From: a virus
Direction: 5' to 3' (one strand)
IMG/VR virus record: IMGVR_UViG_3300003322_000095
Span: 1-43,160 of that record
Length of the DNA stretch: 43,160 nucleotides
The notes beneath the pieces are model-generated. The model saw only the letters and a program-made list of their open reading frames with translations, was not told where the DNA came from and made no database searches. The stretch's first letter is position 1, and each line of letters begins with the position of its first letter. Positions 14,389 through 24,700 of this stretch are shown here, piece after piece. Made by a program: the position numbers and the translations under genes.

Positions 14389-15450
14389 ATGGCAACCCTG
14401 CCGAAAGCCGGCGCCGTCACCCTGCTGGACGTCGCCAAGTCGCTCGACCCGGACGGCAAGACCTCGACTGTGGTCGAACTGCTGAACCAGAGCAATGAAA
14501 TCCTCACCGACATGCTGTGGATGGAAGGCAACCTGCCGACCGGCCACCGCACCACCATCCGTACCGGACTGCCGACGGCGGTATGGCGTCAGATGTACCA
14601 GGGTGTGCCGCCGAGCAAGTCGGTGCGCGCCCAGATCGACGACGCCTGCGGCATGCTGGAAACCCGCGCCGAGGTCGACAAGGACATCGCCGAGCTGAAC
14701 GGCAACAGCGGCGAGTACCGCTTGTCCGAAGCGCAAGCGTTCCTCGAGTCGATGAACCAGACCATGGCGCAGACGCTGTTCTACGGCGACACCACCGTCA
14801 ACCCGGAGCGCTTCATGGGCCTGGCACCGCGCTACTCGTCGCTGTCGGCGGGCAACGCGCAGAACATCATCGACGCCGGCGGCACCGGCTCCGACAACAC
14901 ATCGGTGTATCTGGTGGTGTGGGGCAAGAACACCATCAGCGGCATTTTCCCGAAGGGCTCGAAGGCCGGCTTGCAACACGAGGACCTCGGCCTGATCGAC
15001 GCCTTCGACGGCAGCAACAACCGCTACCGCGCCTACGCCGACCACTGGCAGTGGAAGTGCGGCGTGTCGCTGCGCGACTGGCGCTACGTGGTGCGCATCG
15101 CCAACGTCGACGTGTCCGATCTGGTCGGCCAGACCGGCACCCAGGCCACGACCGCCAGCACCATGCTGATCAAGCTGATGCTGAAGGCGATGGCGCGCAT
15201 CCCGTCGATGGGCATGGGCCAGCCGGTGTTCTACGCCAGCCGCACCGTCAAGGAGATGCTGTCGATCTCGGCGCTGGACAAGTCGCAGAACGCGCTGTCG
15301 ATCACCGATGCCGTGAACCAGTTCGGTAGCGTGAACCCGGGCAGCGTGGCCGGGTCCGGTGCCGGCATCAGTGGTGGCACGCTGAAGTTCTTCGGCGTTC
15401 CGGTGCGCACCGTCGACCAGCTGCTGGCTACCGAAGCCCGCGTCGTGTAA
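14389..15450 (+). CDS. Major capsid protein (GP7/Bbp17-type)
   Basis: 353 residues. The N-terminal part (VTLLDVAKSLDPDGK, then ILTDMLWMEGN and HRTTIRTGLP) is characteristic of the GP7-type coat proteins of BPP-1-like phages, which have the HK97 fold. A strong ribosome-binding site (AAGGAG) precedes the ATG. It follows the scaffold and precedes the cement protein, the order of the BPP-1 cluster. This is probably the most abundant virion protein. Confidence 0.9.
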   Translation: MATLPKAGAVTLLDVAKSLDPDGKTSTVVELLNQSNEILTDMLWMEGNLPTGHRTTIRTGLPTAVWRQMYQGVPPSKSVRAQIDDACGMLETRAEVDKDIAELNGNSGEYRLSEAQAFLESMNQTMAQTLFYGDTTVNPERFMGLAPRYSSLSAGNAQNIIDAGGTGSDNTSVYLVVWGKNTISGIFPKGSKAGLQHEDLGLIDAFDGSNNRYRAYADHWQWKCGVSLRDWRYVVRIANVDVSDLVGQTGTQATTASTMLIKLMLKAMARIPSMGMGQPVFYASRTVKEMLSISALDKSQNALSITDAVNQFGSVNPGSVAGSGAGISGGTLKFFGVPVRTVDQLLATEARVV

Positions 15451-15465
15451 CCAGGAGACCACGAC

Positions 15466-15894
15466 ATGATTCTCGATTCGCAAGAAATCTTCTCGGCGGC
15501 GCAGGCGGTCACCTCGACCGGCGATACCGCATCCACCAACGTGCTGGATACCCTGGCGGCGCAGGACGAAGGCGTCGGCCATTCGGTCTATCTGGTGTGC
15601 CAGGTCAACACCACCGCCACCTCGGGCGGCTCGGCCACCGTGCAGGCGGTGTTGCAGACCTCGGCGGACAACTCCAGCTGGAGCGACGTGGCGGCCGGTG
15701 CCGCCGTCGCGGTGGCCTCGGTCACGGCCAAGACGCAGCTGTTCCGTACCAAGCTGCCGCTCGGCTTGCAGCGTTACGTCCGCGTGGTATGGCGTGTCGG
15801 CACCGCGGCGCTGACCGCCGGCAAGTTCGACGCCTTCCTGACCATGGACATCCAGCAGAGCACGCCGTATGCCTCTGGCTTCAGCGTGTCCTAA
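15466..15894 (+). CDS. Bbp16-like capsid cement protein
   Basis: 142 residues, Ala/Thr/Val-rich, predicted beta sandwich. The start MILDSQEIFSAAQAVTSTGD and the later LGLQRYVRVVWRVGT match the pattern of Bbp16 cement proteins that trimerise on the capsid outside and strengthen the shell. CAGGAG precedes the ATG. Confidence 0.78.
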   Translation: MILDSQEIFSAAQAVTSTGDTASTNVLDTLAAQDEGVGHSVYLVCQVNTTATSGGSATVQAVLQTSADNSSWSDVAAGAAVAVASVTAKTQLFRTKLPLGLQRYVRVVWRVGTAALTAGKFDAFLTMDIQQSTPYASGFSVS

Positions 15895-15907
15895 CCGGGA
15901 GTGAACG

Positions 15908-16099
15908 ATGGCTATCACAGTGGAAGCCACCCAGCGTGGCTATTACGGCAACCTGCGCGAGCCGGGCGACCGGTTCGATATCGTCGACAAACAGGCGTTC
16001 AGCACCAAGTGGATGCGGCGCGTCAGCGACAAGGCTACGGCTGAGGTGGTGACGCTGCCGGTCGAGCCGACACCAGAAGGCGACGCCGCGCTGAATTGA
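15908..16099 (+). CDS. Small hypothetical protein (63 aa)
   Basis: A short protein with RGYYGNLREPGDRFDIVD and KWMRRVSD, a motif set often seen in small phage proteins between coat and tail genes. CGGGAG precedes the ATG. Ends the capsid transcript, 17 bases before a strong terminator. Confidence 0.65.
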   Translation: MAITVEATQRGYYGNLREPGDRFDIVDKQAFSTKWMRRVSDKATAEVVTLPVEPTPEGDAALN

Positions 16100-16116
16100 G
16101 CGTGGCAGCCATAACC

Positions 16117-16140
16117 ACGGGGCCTGATGGCCCCGTTTTT
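16117..16140 (+). terminator. Intrinsic terminator after the capsid genes
   Basis: ACGGGGCC (16117-16124), loop TGAT, GGCCCCGT (16129-16136), then T to 16140: an 8-bp perfect GC stem with a U tract. It should reduce transcription from capsid into tail genes, giving high coat and lower tail expression. No late-promoter box follows it directly, so the tail genes at 16161-18945 depend on read-through. Confidence 0.88.
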
Positions 16141-16160
16141 GCGAGAAGAAAGGAGCCGGC

Positions 16161-16766
16161 ATGGCTAGTGATGTCGAAATCGCCAACCTGGCCTTGGCGC
16201 ACCTTGGCGACGACGCCACGGTGGCCAGCCTCAACCCGCCCGAGGGTAGCGCGCAGGCCGAGCATTGCGCCCGCTTCTATCCGCACGCCCGCGACGTGCT
16301 GCTCGAGATGCACGACTGGAACTTCGCCACCGTGCGCGTTCAGCCGGCCCTGGTCGCCGATGCCGTCACCGGGACGTGGCTGTACGGCTACGAGGGGCCC
16401 AGCGACGCGGTGCGGCTGCTGGCCGTGCTGGCACCCAATGGGCAGGACGATCAACCGCAAGACTTCGTGGTCGAGACCGACGCGACCGGCCGCGACCTGA
16501 TCCTGACCAACCAGGCCGATGCCGTGCTGCGCTACACGCGCTACGTGACCGACACCGCCAAGTTCTCGGTGCTGTTCGTCGACGTGCTGTCGTTGCTGCT
16601 GGCGTCGTATCTGGCCGGGCCGGTGATCAAGGGCTCGGAAGGCCGCGCCGAGTCGGAACGCCTGAAGAAGGAAGCGTCGGCGATGCTGGCGGCGGCCTCC
16701 ACCTCCGACGCCAACCAGCGCCATTTCCACCCGACGCACACCGCCTCCTGGATCGGGGCACGCTGA
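16161..16766 (+). CDS. Tail tubular protein A-like adaptor (T7 gp11-type)
   Basis: 201 residues. The start DVEIANLALAHLGDDA and the segment FYPHARDVLLEMHDWNFA are the standard signature of the gp11-like adaptor that links portal and tail nozzle. An AAGGAG site precedes the ATG. Followed by the nozzle gene after one base. Confidence 0.85.
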   Translation: MASDVEIANLALAHLGDDATVASLNPPEGSAQAEHCARFYPHARDVLLEMHDWNFATVRVQPALVADAVTGTWLYGYEGPSDAVRLLAVLAPNGQDDQPQDFVVETDATGRDLILTNQADAVLRYTRYVTDTAKFSVLFVDVLSLLLASYLAGPVIKGSEGRAESERLKKEASAMLAAASTSDANQRHFHPTHTASWIGAR

Positions 16767-16767
16767 C

Positions 16768-18945
16768 ATGGCCATGATCCGCACCGTGTCGACCTCGTTC
16801 TCGGGAGGCGAGGTCACGCCGGAATTCTTCGGCCGCATTGACGACGCCAAGTACCAATCGGGGCTGGCCGCCTGCCGCAACTTCATCCTGTTGCCGCATG
16901 GCCCGGCCGCCAACCGCCCCGGCTTCGAGTACGTGCACACCGTCAAGGACAGCACCAAGCGCACCCGTTTGCTGCCGTTCACCTTTTCCACCACGCAGAC
17001 CTTCGCCATCGAGCTGGGGGCCGGCTATTTCCGCTTCCACACCAACGGCGCCACGCTGATGGCGGGCTCGCCGGCGGCCTGGTCCGGCGCGACCGCCTAT
17101 GTGGTCGGCGATCTGGTGACGTCCGGCGGTGTGCGCTATTACTGCACCGCCGCGCACACCAACCACGTGCCGCCGAACACCAGCTACTGGTACGCACTGC
17201 CGGCCAGTGGCGAGTACGAGATGCCGAACGGCTATGCCGAAGCCGACCTGTTCGATATTCATTACGTACAGTCGGCCGACGTGCTGACGCTGGTGCACCC
17301 GAATTACCCGCCGGCCGAACTGCGCCGGCTCGGTGCCACCGACTGGACGCTGACCAACATCAGCTTCGTGCCGCCGCTGTCGGCCCCTACCGGCGTTGCC
17401 GCCACCACCACCGGTTCCGGCTCGACGACCTATGCCTACGTGGTCACCACAGTGGGCGACAACGGCATCGGCGAGTCGCTGGCGTCCTCCTCGGCCAGCT
17501 GCACCAACAACCTGCTGACCACCGGCAACTACAACACCATCACCTGGTCGAGCGCCAGCGGCGCCAAGCGCTACAACGTCTACAAGCAGGACAATGGCCT
17601 GTACGGCTATATCGGCCAGACCGATGGGCTGACCTTCAAAGACGACAACATCGCCGCCGACATCTCGCAAACGCCGCCGGAGCTGAATAACCCGTTCAGC
17701 GGCGCCGGGAATTACCCTGGGGCGGTGTCGTACTTCGAGCAGCGCCGCTGCTTCGCCGGCACCATCAACAAGCCGCAAACGCTGTGGATGACCCGCTCCG
17801 GCACCGAGTCGAATCTGGCCTACTCGATCCCGACGCGCAGCGACGACGCCATTACCTTTCGGGTCGCGGCGCGCGAGGCCAACACCATCCGCCACCTGGT
17901 GCCGCTCAACAACCTGGTGCCGCTGACCAGTTCAGCGGAATGGCGCGTCACCAGCGTCAACAGCGACGCCATCACCCCGACCTCGGTCGCGGTGCGGCCG
18001 CAGTCCTACATCGGCGCCAACGGTGCGCAGCCTATCATCGTCAACAACAACGTGCTGTACGCGGCGGCGCGCGGCGGCCACATGCGCGAACTGGCCTACA
18101 ACTGGCAGGCGTCCGGCTACGTGACCGGCGATCTGTCGCTGCGCGCGCCGCACCTGTTCGACGGCAAGGATGTGGTGGACCTGACCTACGCCAAGAGCCC
18201 GTACCCCATCGTCTGGGCCGTCAGCTCCGACGGCACCCTGCTCGGACTGACCTACGTGCCCGAACAGCAGGTGGGCGGCTGGCATCGCCACGATACCGAC
18301 GGCGTGTTCGAGTCGGTCACGGCGGTCGCCGAAGGTAGCGAGGACGCGCTGTACGCCATCGTTCGGCGCACCATCAACGGCGCCTCGGTGCGCTACGTCG
18401 AACGCATGCGGCCGCATCTGTTCGGCACGCTGCCCAATGCCTTCTTCGTCGACGCCGGGCTGACCTACAACGGCACTCCCGCCTCCACGCTCAGCGGGCT
18501 GAGTCATTTGGAGGGCAAGACCGTCAACATCCTGGCAGACGGCGCGGTGCACCCGCCGCGGGTGGTCACCAGCGGCCAGATAACGCTGGATCAGGCCGCC
18601 TCACTGGTGTCGGTCGGACTGCCGATCACCGCAGACCTACAGACGCTGCCACTGTCGTTTCAGGTGATGGGCTACGGCCAGGGCCGACCGAAGAACGTCA
18701 ACAGCGTCTGGCTGCGCGTCTACCAGTCGAGCGGTATCTTCGCCGGGCCGTCCTTCGACAAGCTGACCGAAGCCAAGCAGCGCACCACCGAACCCTACGG
18801 TACGCCGCCTGCATTGAAGAGCGAGGAAATCAAGATCGTGGTCACGCCCTCGTGGTCCGACAGCGGCGCGCTGTGCGTGCGCCAGTCCGATCCGCTGCCG
18901 CTCACCGTGGTGTCGCTGAGCATGGAGGTCTCGGTCGGCGGCTAG
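16768..18945 (+). CDS. Tail nozzle protein (T7 gp12-like, tail tubular protein B)
   Basis: 725 residues. The N-terminal SFSGGEVTPEFFGR, then YQSGLAACRNFILLPHGPA and NRPGFEYV, is typical of gp12-like nozzle proteins. Residues about 205-300 form a fibronectin-like insertion (PTGVAATTTGSGSTTYAYVV). Six copies form the tail tip through which DNA and internal proteins leave. Its stop TAG starts late-promoter box C. Confidence 0.88.
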   Translation: MAMIRTVSTSFSGGEVTPEFFGRIDDAKYQSGLAACRNFILLPHGPAANRPGFEYVHTVKDSTKRTRLLPFTFSTTQTFAIELGAGYFRFHTNGATLMAGSPAAWSGATAYVVGDLVTSGGVRYYCTAAHTNHVPPNTSYWYALPASGEYEMPNGYAEADLFDIHYVQSADVLTLVHPNYPPAELRRLGATDWTLTNISFVPPLSAPTGVAATTTGSGSTTYAYVVTTVGDNGIGESLASSSASCTNNLLTTGNYNTITWSSASGAKRYNVYKQDNGLYGYIGQTDGLTFKDDNIAADISQTPPELNNPFSGAGNYPGAVSYFEQRRCFAGTINKPQTLWMTRSGTESNLAYSIPTRSDDAITFRVAAREANTIRHLVPLNNLVPLTSSAEWRVTSVNSDAITPTSVAVRPQSYIGANGAQPIIVNNNVLYAAARGGHMRELAYNWQASGYVTGDLSLRAPHLFDGKDVVDLTYAKSPYPIVWAVSSDGTLLGLTYVPEQQVGGWHRHDTDGVFESVTAVAEGSEDALYAIVRRTINGASVRYVERMRPHLFGTLPNAFFVDAGLTYNGTPASTLSGLSHLEGKTVNILADGAVHPPRVVTSGQITLDQAASLVSVGLPITADLQTLPLSFQVMGYGQGRPKNVNSVWLRVYQSSGIFAGPSFDKLTEAKQRTTEPYGTPPALKSEEIKIVVTPSWSDSGALCVRQSDPLPLTVVSLSMEVSVGG

Positions 18946-19010
18946 GTGTGCGTAGGAATTCCCCACGGCGCTACAGTCCCGACATAAGGGATACTCCGCC
19001 GAGGGGATTT
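18944..19010 (+). promoter_or_regulatory. Late promoter C with RBS-covering hairpin
   Basis: Box AGGTGTGCGTA at 18944-18954, 17 bases, TACAGT at 18972-18977; expected start near 18984. The upstream arm TCCCC-A-CGGCG (18960-18970) pairs with CGCCG-A-GGGGA (18997-19007), one A/A mismatch, and TCCC (18977-18980) pairs with GGGA (18988-18991) inside. The downstream arm contains the GAGGGG ribosome-binding site (19001-19006) for the ATG at 19011. RNA started at 18984 has no upstream arm. Confidence 0.65.
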
Positions 19011-19610
19011 ATGGGCTTTTCTGCCGCGACTAACGCTAGTGCCGCCTCCGCTGGTTCGGCCTCCACTGGTTCGACTGCCGCCGCCGGTTCGTCAGGCCTG
19101 GGCACGGCCTCGCTCGGCTTCATGGTGGCCGGCATGGCGTCGTCCATGATTGGCAGTTATTACGGCGCCCAGGCGCAAAAATCGACGCTGGCGTTTCAGG
19201 CGTCGATGAATGACATCAACGCGCGCATCGCCGAGAAGAACGCGCAGCAAACCATTCTGGCCGGCCAGCGTCAGGAGCAAGCGACGCGACTGCAAACGGC
19301 GTCGCTGAAAAGCGATCAACGCGCCGCCATGGCCGCCAACGGCATCCAACTCGGCGAGGGCACCGCCGCCAACGTCATTGCCAGTACCGACGTGCTGGGT
19401 GAGATCGACGCCAACACTGTGGCGATGAACGCGCTGCGCCAAGCTTGGGGCTACCGTACCCAATCCACCAACTACGGCAATGAGGCATTGATGCAGCGCG
19501 CCGCTTCCGGCGCCATCAGTCCCGGTATGAGCGCGGCCACCTCGCTGCTCGGCAGCGCCGGCTCCGTGGCGCAGTCGTGGTATCAGATGAACAAGACTGG
19601 AGCGCGCTGA
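19011..19610 (+). CDS. Internal virion protein (small)
   Basis: 199 residues. A Gly/Ala/Ser-rich start, a hydrophobic stretch (LGFMVAGMASSMIGSYYGAQ at about 37-56), then a long Gln/Ala-rich coiled coil and AWGYRTQSTNYGNEALMQR. This pattern fits the internal core proteins of T7/P22-like virions that are ejected with DNA and enter the envelope. Stop overlaps the next start (TGATG). Confidence 0.7.
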   Translation: MGFSAATNASAASAGSASTGSTAAAGSSGLGTASLGFMVAGMASSMIGSYYGAQAQKSTLAFQASMNDINARIAEKNAQQTILAGQRQEQATRLQTASLKSDQRAAMAANGIQLGEGTAANVIASTDVLGEIDANTVAMNALRQAWGYRTQSTNYGNEALMQRAASGAISPGMSAATSLLGSAGSVAQSWYQMNKTGAR

Positions 19611-21769
19611 TGCCGATCGTTCCCACCTACGGCGCGGCCCCGCGCGTCGCTACCTCTGGCGGTTTCGATGGCGCACTCAGCGGTGGAGACGACCGTTCCG
19701 CGCAGATCGGCGCACAGCAGACCGCCAACCTCGGTGGGGCGCTGACGCAGTCAGGCGAATCGCTGGGCCGTGTCGCCATCGACATGCAGCAGATGGTCAA
19801 CCAGACCCGCGTCAACGACGCGCAGAATCAGTTGCGCGAAACGATCCTACAGAAGACCTACGACCCGACCAACGGTTATCTGGCGCTGAAGGGCAAGGCC
19901 GCGCTCGACCCCGACGACAACGGCCAAGCGCTGCCGGACCGCTACGCCAGTGACGTGCAGAACATCGCCAGCATGATCAGCGACCGGCTCGGCAATGATG
20001 CCCAGCGCCGCGAATTCAATCTGCAAGCGCAGAACATGGTGACGCAACTGCGCGGCGACGCCGAACGTCACATGATGGGCGAGTTCGTCGCCTACCATAA
20101 CTCGGTGCAGGACGGCACTATCGACCTGTCTGCCGAGCAGGCCAAAGCGGCCTGGAACAACCCGGAACGCATTGCCCCGGCGGTCGATTCGATCAAGGCG
20201 GCGATCTACCAGAAGGGCCAGTTGAACGGCTGGTCGGCCTCGCAGATCGAGGCGGCCATGCTCAAGACCACCAGCGCCGTGCACAAGGACGTGGTGATGG
20301 CCGCGCTGGAGAACAACAACCCGACCTATGCGCTTGGCTACCTGGATCGGCACAAGGCCGACATGTCGGCCGACGACATCCTGCGCGTGCAGGGCCAGGT
20401 CAATCAAAGCGTGTGGTCGGCCCAGGCGCTGGGCGCGGTGCAGGTGGCGTCCACCAAACTGCAGACGCAGATCATGCCGGGGGACGCCGACCGCGCCTTT
20501 AACATCGCACTGGGCACCGAGTCGGGCAATCGCCAGTTCGACAGCAAGGGCCAGCCGCTGACGTCGCCAAAGGGCGCGATCGGCGCGGCCCAGGTGATGC
20601 CTACCACCGCACCGGAGGCGGCCAAGCTGGCCGGACTGCCATGGGACGAAAACCGCTACAAAAACGACGCCGAGTATAACCGGGCGCTGGGTCGGGCCTA
20701 TTTCAACAAGCAGGTGCAGGACTTCGGCGGCGATTTGGGGCGCGCCTACGCCGCCTACAATGCCGGTCCGGGCGCGGTGAGGGAGGCAATGAAGAAGGCC
20801 GAGCGCGCCGGTGATCGGCTGGTGCCGGCCAAGCCAGACGATTATCTGGCCTACCTGCCGAAGGAGACGCAGAACTACGTCGCCAAGAATCTGGCCAAGT
20901 ACGGCAGCGGCGGCGGAGCTCCGTCCCGTCCCACCGAATCCGACTTCATCAGCACGGCCCTAGAGCAACTGCCGCCGGGGGCCTCGCCGCAAGCGCTGAA
21001 GCTGACCCGCGAACAGGCCAAGCAACAATACGACCTGCTCAGCCGGTCGCTGAAGGACTCGGGCGACTCCGCCGTCAGCGAGGCGCAGCAATGGATCATC
21101 CAAAACGGCGGCAATTTCACCCAGCTGCCGGTGCCGCTGCGCAGCCGCGTGATGCAGTACGCGCCCGACAAGTACGACAGCCTGATGAAGTTCGCCGGGG
21201 AGATCGCCGCCGGGCCGCCGACCAAGACCGACTGGAACACCTACACCCAGCTGCGCGCCATGGCGTCCAGCAACCCGGTTCAGTTCGGCAAGACCGACCT
21301 GCGCAGCTACTATCCCCAACTGGCGCCCACCCAGCGCGAGCAGTTGCTGGACCTGCAGATGAAGGCCAAAGACCCCAAGCAGCACGCCGATGTCGCCAGT
21401 CTGTCCGAACAGCTGAGCAACGCGCACAACCTGCTGGGGTTTGGCCGTGGCGACGCGGTGAAAAAGGGCCAGTTCGACGATGCCGTGACGCAGCAGTTGG
21501 CGGCCGAGACGCGCGCCAAGGGCAAGCCACTGGACTTTGCCGAGCGCGACAAAGTCATCAAGCGCATGATGCTGCCAACCACCGGGGGCGGCTGGTTCAG
21601 CACGCCGCGCATGTACCAGTCGGCCGGCACGCCGGACGCGCTCACCGCCCAGCCGAAGCTGAGCGATAATGACCGCACGCTGATTATCGCCGCCCTCAAG
21701 GGCGAAGGGCTTCAGCCGACCGAGGCCAACATCCAGGCCCGTTTCAAACTGCGCTACGGAATCCGCTAA
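19610..21769 (+). CDS. Internal virion protein with lytic transglycosylase domain
   Basis: 719 residues. A goose-lysozyme/SLT-type domain lies at about 295-400: the catalytic Glu is E304 in GTESGNRQF, followed by GAIGAAQVMPTTA and YAAYNAGPGAV, the standard SLT motifs. The flanks are long helices. It would be ejected with the DNA and locally cut peptidoglycan so that the tail channel can cross the wall. Overlaps its neighbours by one base at each end. Confidence 0.85.
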   Translation: MPIVPTYGAAPRVATSGGFDGALSGGDDRSAQIGAQQTANLGGALTQSGESLGRVAIDMQQMVNQTRVNDAQNQLRETILQKTYDPTNGYLALKGKAALDPDDNGQALPDRYASDVQNIASMISDRLGNDAQRREFNLQAQNMVTQLRGDAERHMMGEFVAYHNSVQDGTIDLSAEQAKAAWNNPERIAPAVDSIKAAIYQKGQLNGWSASQIEAAMLKTTSAVHKDVVMAALENNNPTYALGYLDRHKADMSADDILRVQGQVNQSVWSAQALGAVQVASTKLQTQIMPGDADRAFNIALGTESGNRQFDSKGQPLTSPKGAIGAAQVMPTTAPEAAKLAGLPWDENRYKNDAEYNRALGRAYFNKQVQDFGGDLGRAYAAYNAGPGAVREAMKKAERAGDRLVPAKPDDYLAYLPKETQNYVAKNLAKYGSGGGAPSRPTESDFISTALEQLPPGASPQALKLTREQAKQQYDLLSRSLKDSGDSAVSEAQQWIIQNGGNFTQLPVPLRSRVMQYAPDKYDSLMKFAGEIAAGPPTKTDWNTYTQLRAMASSNPVQFGKTDLRSYYPQLAPTQREQLLDLQMKAKDPKQHADVASLSEQLSNAHNLLGFGRGDAVKKGQFDDAVTQQLAAETRAKGKPLDFAERDKVIKRMMLPTTGGGWFSTPRMYQSAGTPDALTAQPKLSDNDRTLIIAALKGEGLQPTEANIQARFKLRYGIR

Positions 21770-24700
21770 TGGCGAACCCCTTTTCGATCGAGGCTATCCA
21801 GTCCACCAACGACCAGCAGTCCGGCAACCCTTACAGCCTTGACACGATCCAGGGCGACCAGTCCGTGGCGCTGCGCTCGTCGTTAAATGCGGCGCTGCCG
21901 TCGAATCCCGATCAGGCGGCCAAGGCGCTGCAGTTGTCGCGTGCTACCGGGCTGGCGCCGGGCGCGGTCGAGGCCAATTTGCCCGAGGTCGCGCACTCGG
22001 CCGCGCTGGACGCGTACGAGCAGATGCTGGCCGGCGCGCCGACAACGCGCCAGTTCCTGACGGTACCGGACAACGCCAAGCTGGCACATGACGACGTCGA
22101 GAATCTGACCGGACTGGAGCGCATCGTCGCACCCGCCGTCAGCACCTTGCGCGCCATCCCCGCCGGCTTGCAGAAGATTGCCGCGAACCTGGTCTACGGG
22201 GTGCCGGAGTCGTTGATGAGCTTGGGCAGCCAGTACATCGGCCAGCCGTTGGTCGGCACCTTCCTGCCGGAAGACCCGTTCGCGCGTGGACAGGCGGCTT
22301 TCAATCGCTGGCGCAAGAGCGGTGAGCAGGTGGGCGAGCAGATCGCCGGGGCGCAGCCGCAAGGCTTCGTGGCGCGCTCGATCAATTCTGGCGCCGAGTC
22401 GTTCGGCCGCATGCTGCCCGGGCTGGCGGCCGCCGTGGTCACCAAGAACCCGGCCTACGCCATCGGTGCCGGCGCGCTGGATCAAGGCAACCAGTCGATG
22501 CTGCGCGGCCTGGAGGAGGGATTGAGCCCGACGCAATCGCTCGCCTATGGGCTGCAGGACGCCACCGCCGAGGCCGTGACCGAGAAAATCCCGATAGGCC
22601 GGCTGATCAAGGATTTGCATGCGGGCGCGTCCGTGTGGAAAACCCTCGGCCACCAGATCCTGACCGAAACCCCGACAGAGATGGTCGCCACCGCTTGGCA
22701 GAACTTCAACGAATGGGCCAACCTGCACCCGGAAAAGACGCTGAGCGATTACCTCGGCGAGCTGCCCGAGGCCGAGGCGCAAACCGTCTTGGCAACGATC
22801 ACTACCTCGGTGCTGAGTGCCGGACTGGGCAAGGGGGCCTATGCTCTGGCACACCGCGCCGAACAGCGCCGCATCGACGCGCAACAGGCCGAGCAGAACG
22901 CGCAGGCGCTGACGGCGCTCGATCAATTGGCGCAGGCCAATAAGACGCGCACCCGCGACGCGCAGACGTTCCAGTCGTTCATCGCGCAGGCGGCGGAGCA
23001 GGGTCCGGTGCAGGATGTCTACCTATCGGCCAACGATCTGGCGCAATCCGGCGTGGACCCGGCCAAATTGGCCGCGGCGTCACCGTCGGTCGCCGCACAA
23101 CTGCCCACCGCCGTCGCCACCGGGGGCGACGTGCGTATCCCGGTCGAGGAGTTCGCCACCACCGTCGCCGGCACCGACTTGGCGCAAGGCCTGATCCCGC
23201 ATCTGCGCACCGACCCGAACGGGTTCAGTCAAGCGCAGGCGCAGCAATATTTCCAGGGTGATGGTGAGCAACTGCGCCAGGAGGTGGAGCAGGTGCTGAC
23301 CGAGAAGCAGCAGGATGACGCCTTCAAGGCCTCGCGCGACGCCGTGCGCGATGACTTCCAGCGGCAACTCGATAGCGTCGGACGCTTCACCAAGGACGTG
23401 AACAAGGCCTATGCCACGCTGGCGGCCAACTTCTACGCGGTGACCGCCGCCAAGCTGGGCATCACGCCACAGGAGATGGCCGAGCGCTACCCTCTGCGCG
23501 TGCAGGCTGAGGCGCTGCCCGGGGCGAAGGTGCTGGAGCAGGAGGAGCGTCCGGCTGGGAACTTGGCCGCGCAACTGGAAACCGAGCATGAGGGGCTGAA
23601 GCTTGACCTGTTGGATGGTAGGGCGGGTAAGCCATGGGTCTTATCGCGTATTGTCGTACCGGAAGGCGAACGCAGCAGTGGCATCGGATCCGAAGTAATG
23701 CAGCGCATTGTCGACGCGGCCGATACAGCCGGGCGAACCGTGGCGTTGACGCCCTCCAGCGACTTTGGCGGCAACAAGAAACGGCTGACCGAGTTCTATA
23801 AGCGCTTCGGTTTCGTCGAGAACAAGGGTAAGAATAAGGACTACGAAATCAGCGAGGCGATGTATCGGTCGCCGAAAAATCTGGCAGTCCAGCAGGACGG
23901 TCAAGGCGAACTGCAACAGAAGCAGCGCGGCAGCATCAGCCTGCCGGACGATATCACCCAGTCGCCCAGCGTCATCACACTGCTGAAGGACGCCGACGCC
24001 TCCACCTTCTTCCACGAGATGGGGCATTACTTTCTGGAGGTCTACCACGACGTTGCCAGCCGCGAGAATGCGCCGCAGGAAATCAAGGACGACCTGAATG
24101 CCGTGTTCGGCTGGTTCGGCGATGGCCTCGACGCCGCCAAGTGGTCGGCCATGACGCTGGACGAGAAGCGCCCCTATCACGAGCAGTTCGCGCGCGGTTT
24201 CGAGGCCTTCCTGTTCGAAGGCAAGTCGCCGTCGGTCGAGATGCAGGGGCTGTTCACCCGCTTCCGCGCCTGGTTTCTCAACGTCTATCGCTCGCTGACG
24301 GCGCTGAATGTCGAGCTGAGCGACGAGGTGCGCGGCGTGTTTGGCCGCATGCTGGCCAGCAGCGACGCCATCCAGCAGCAGGAAGCCTTGCAGGCCTTCG
24401 CGCCGATGTTCGCCACCGCCAGCGAGGCCGGCATGAGCGACGCGCAATTCAAGGCCTATCACGAACAAGGCGTCGAGGCGACACAGGACGCCATCAGCAA
24501 GCTGGAGACGCGCAGCCTGAAGGACATGCAGTGGCTGTCCAATGCGCGCAGCAAGCTGTTGCGCCAATTGCAACGCGACGCCGCCGAGAAGCGCAAGGCG
24601 GTCCGCCAGGAGGTCGAGCCGGAGGTGATGGCCGAGCCGGTCAACCTGGCGCGCCGCTTCCTCAAGCGCGGCGAGGTCGAGCAGAACGGCGAGGTGATCA

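Noticed and set aside
14368-15930. 520-codon minus-strand frame opposite the coat and cement genes
   Set aside because: Shadow of strongly biased codons in the coat gene; composition is typical of antisense frames and no start signal is seen.
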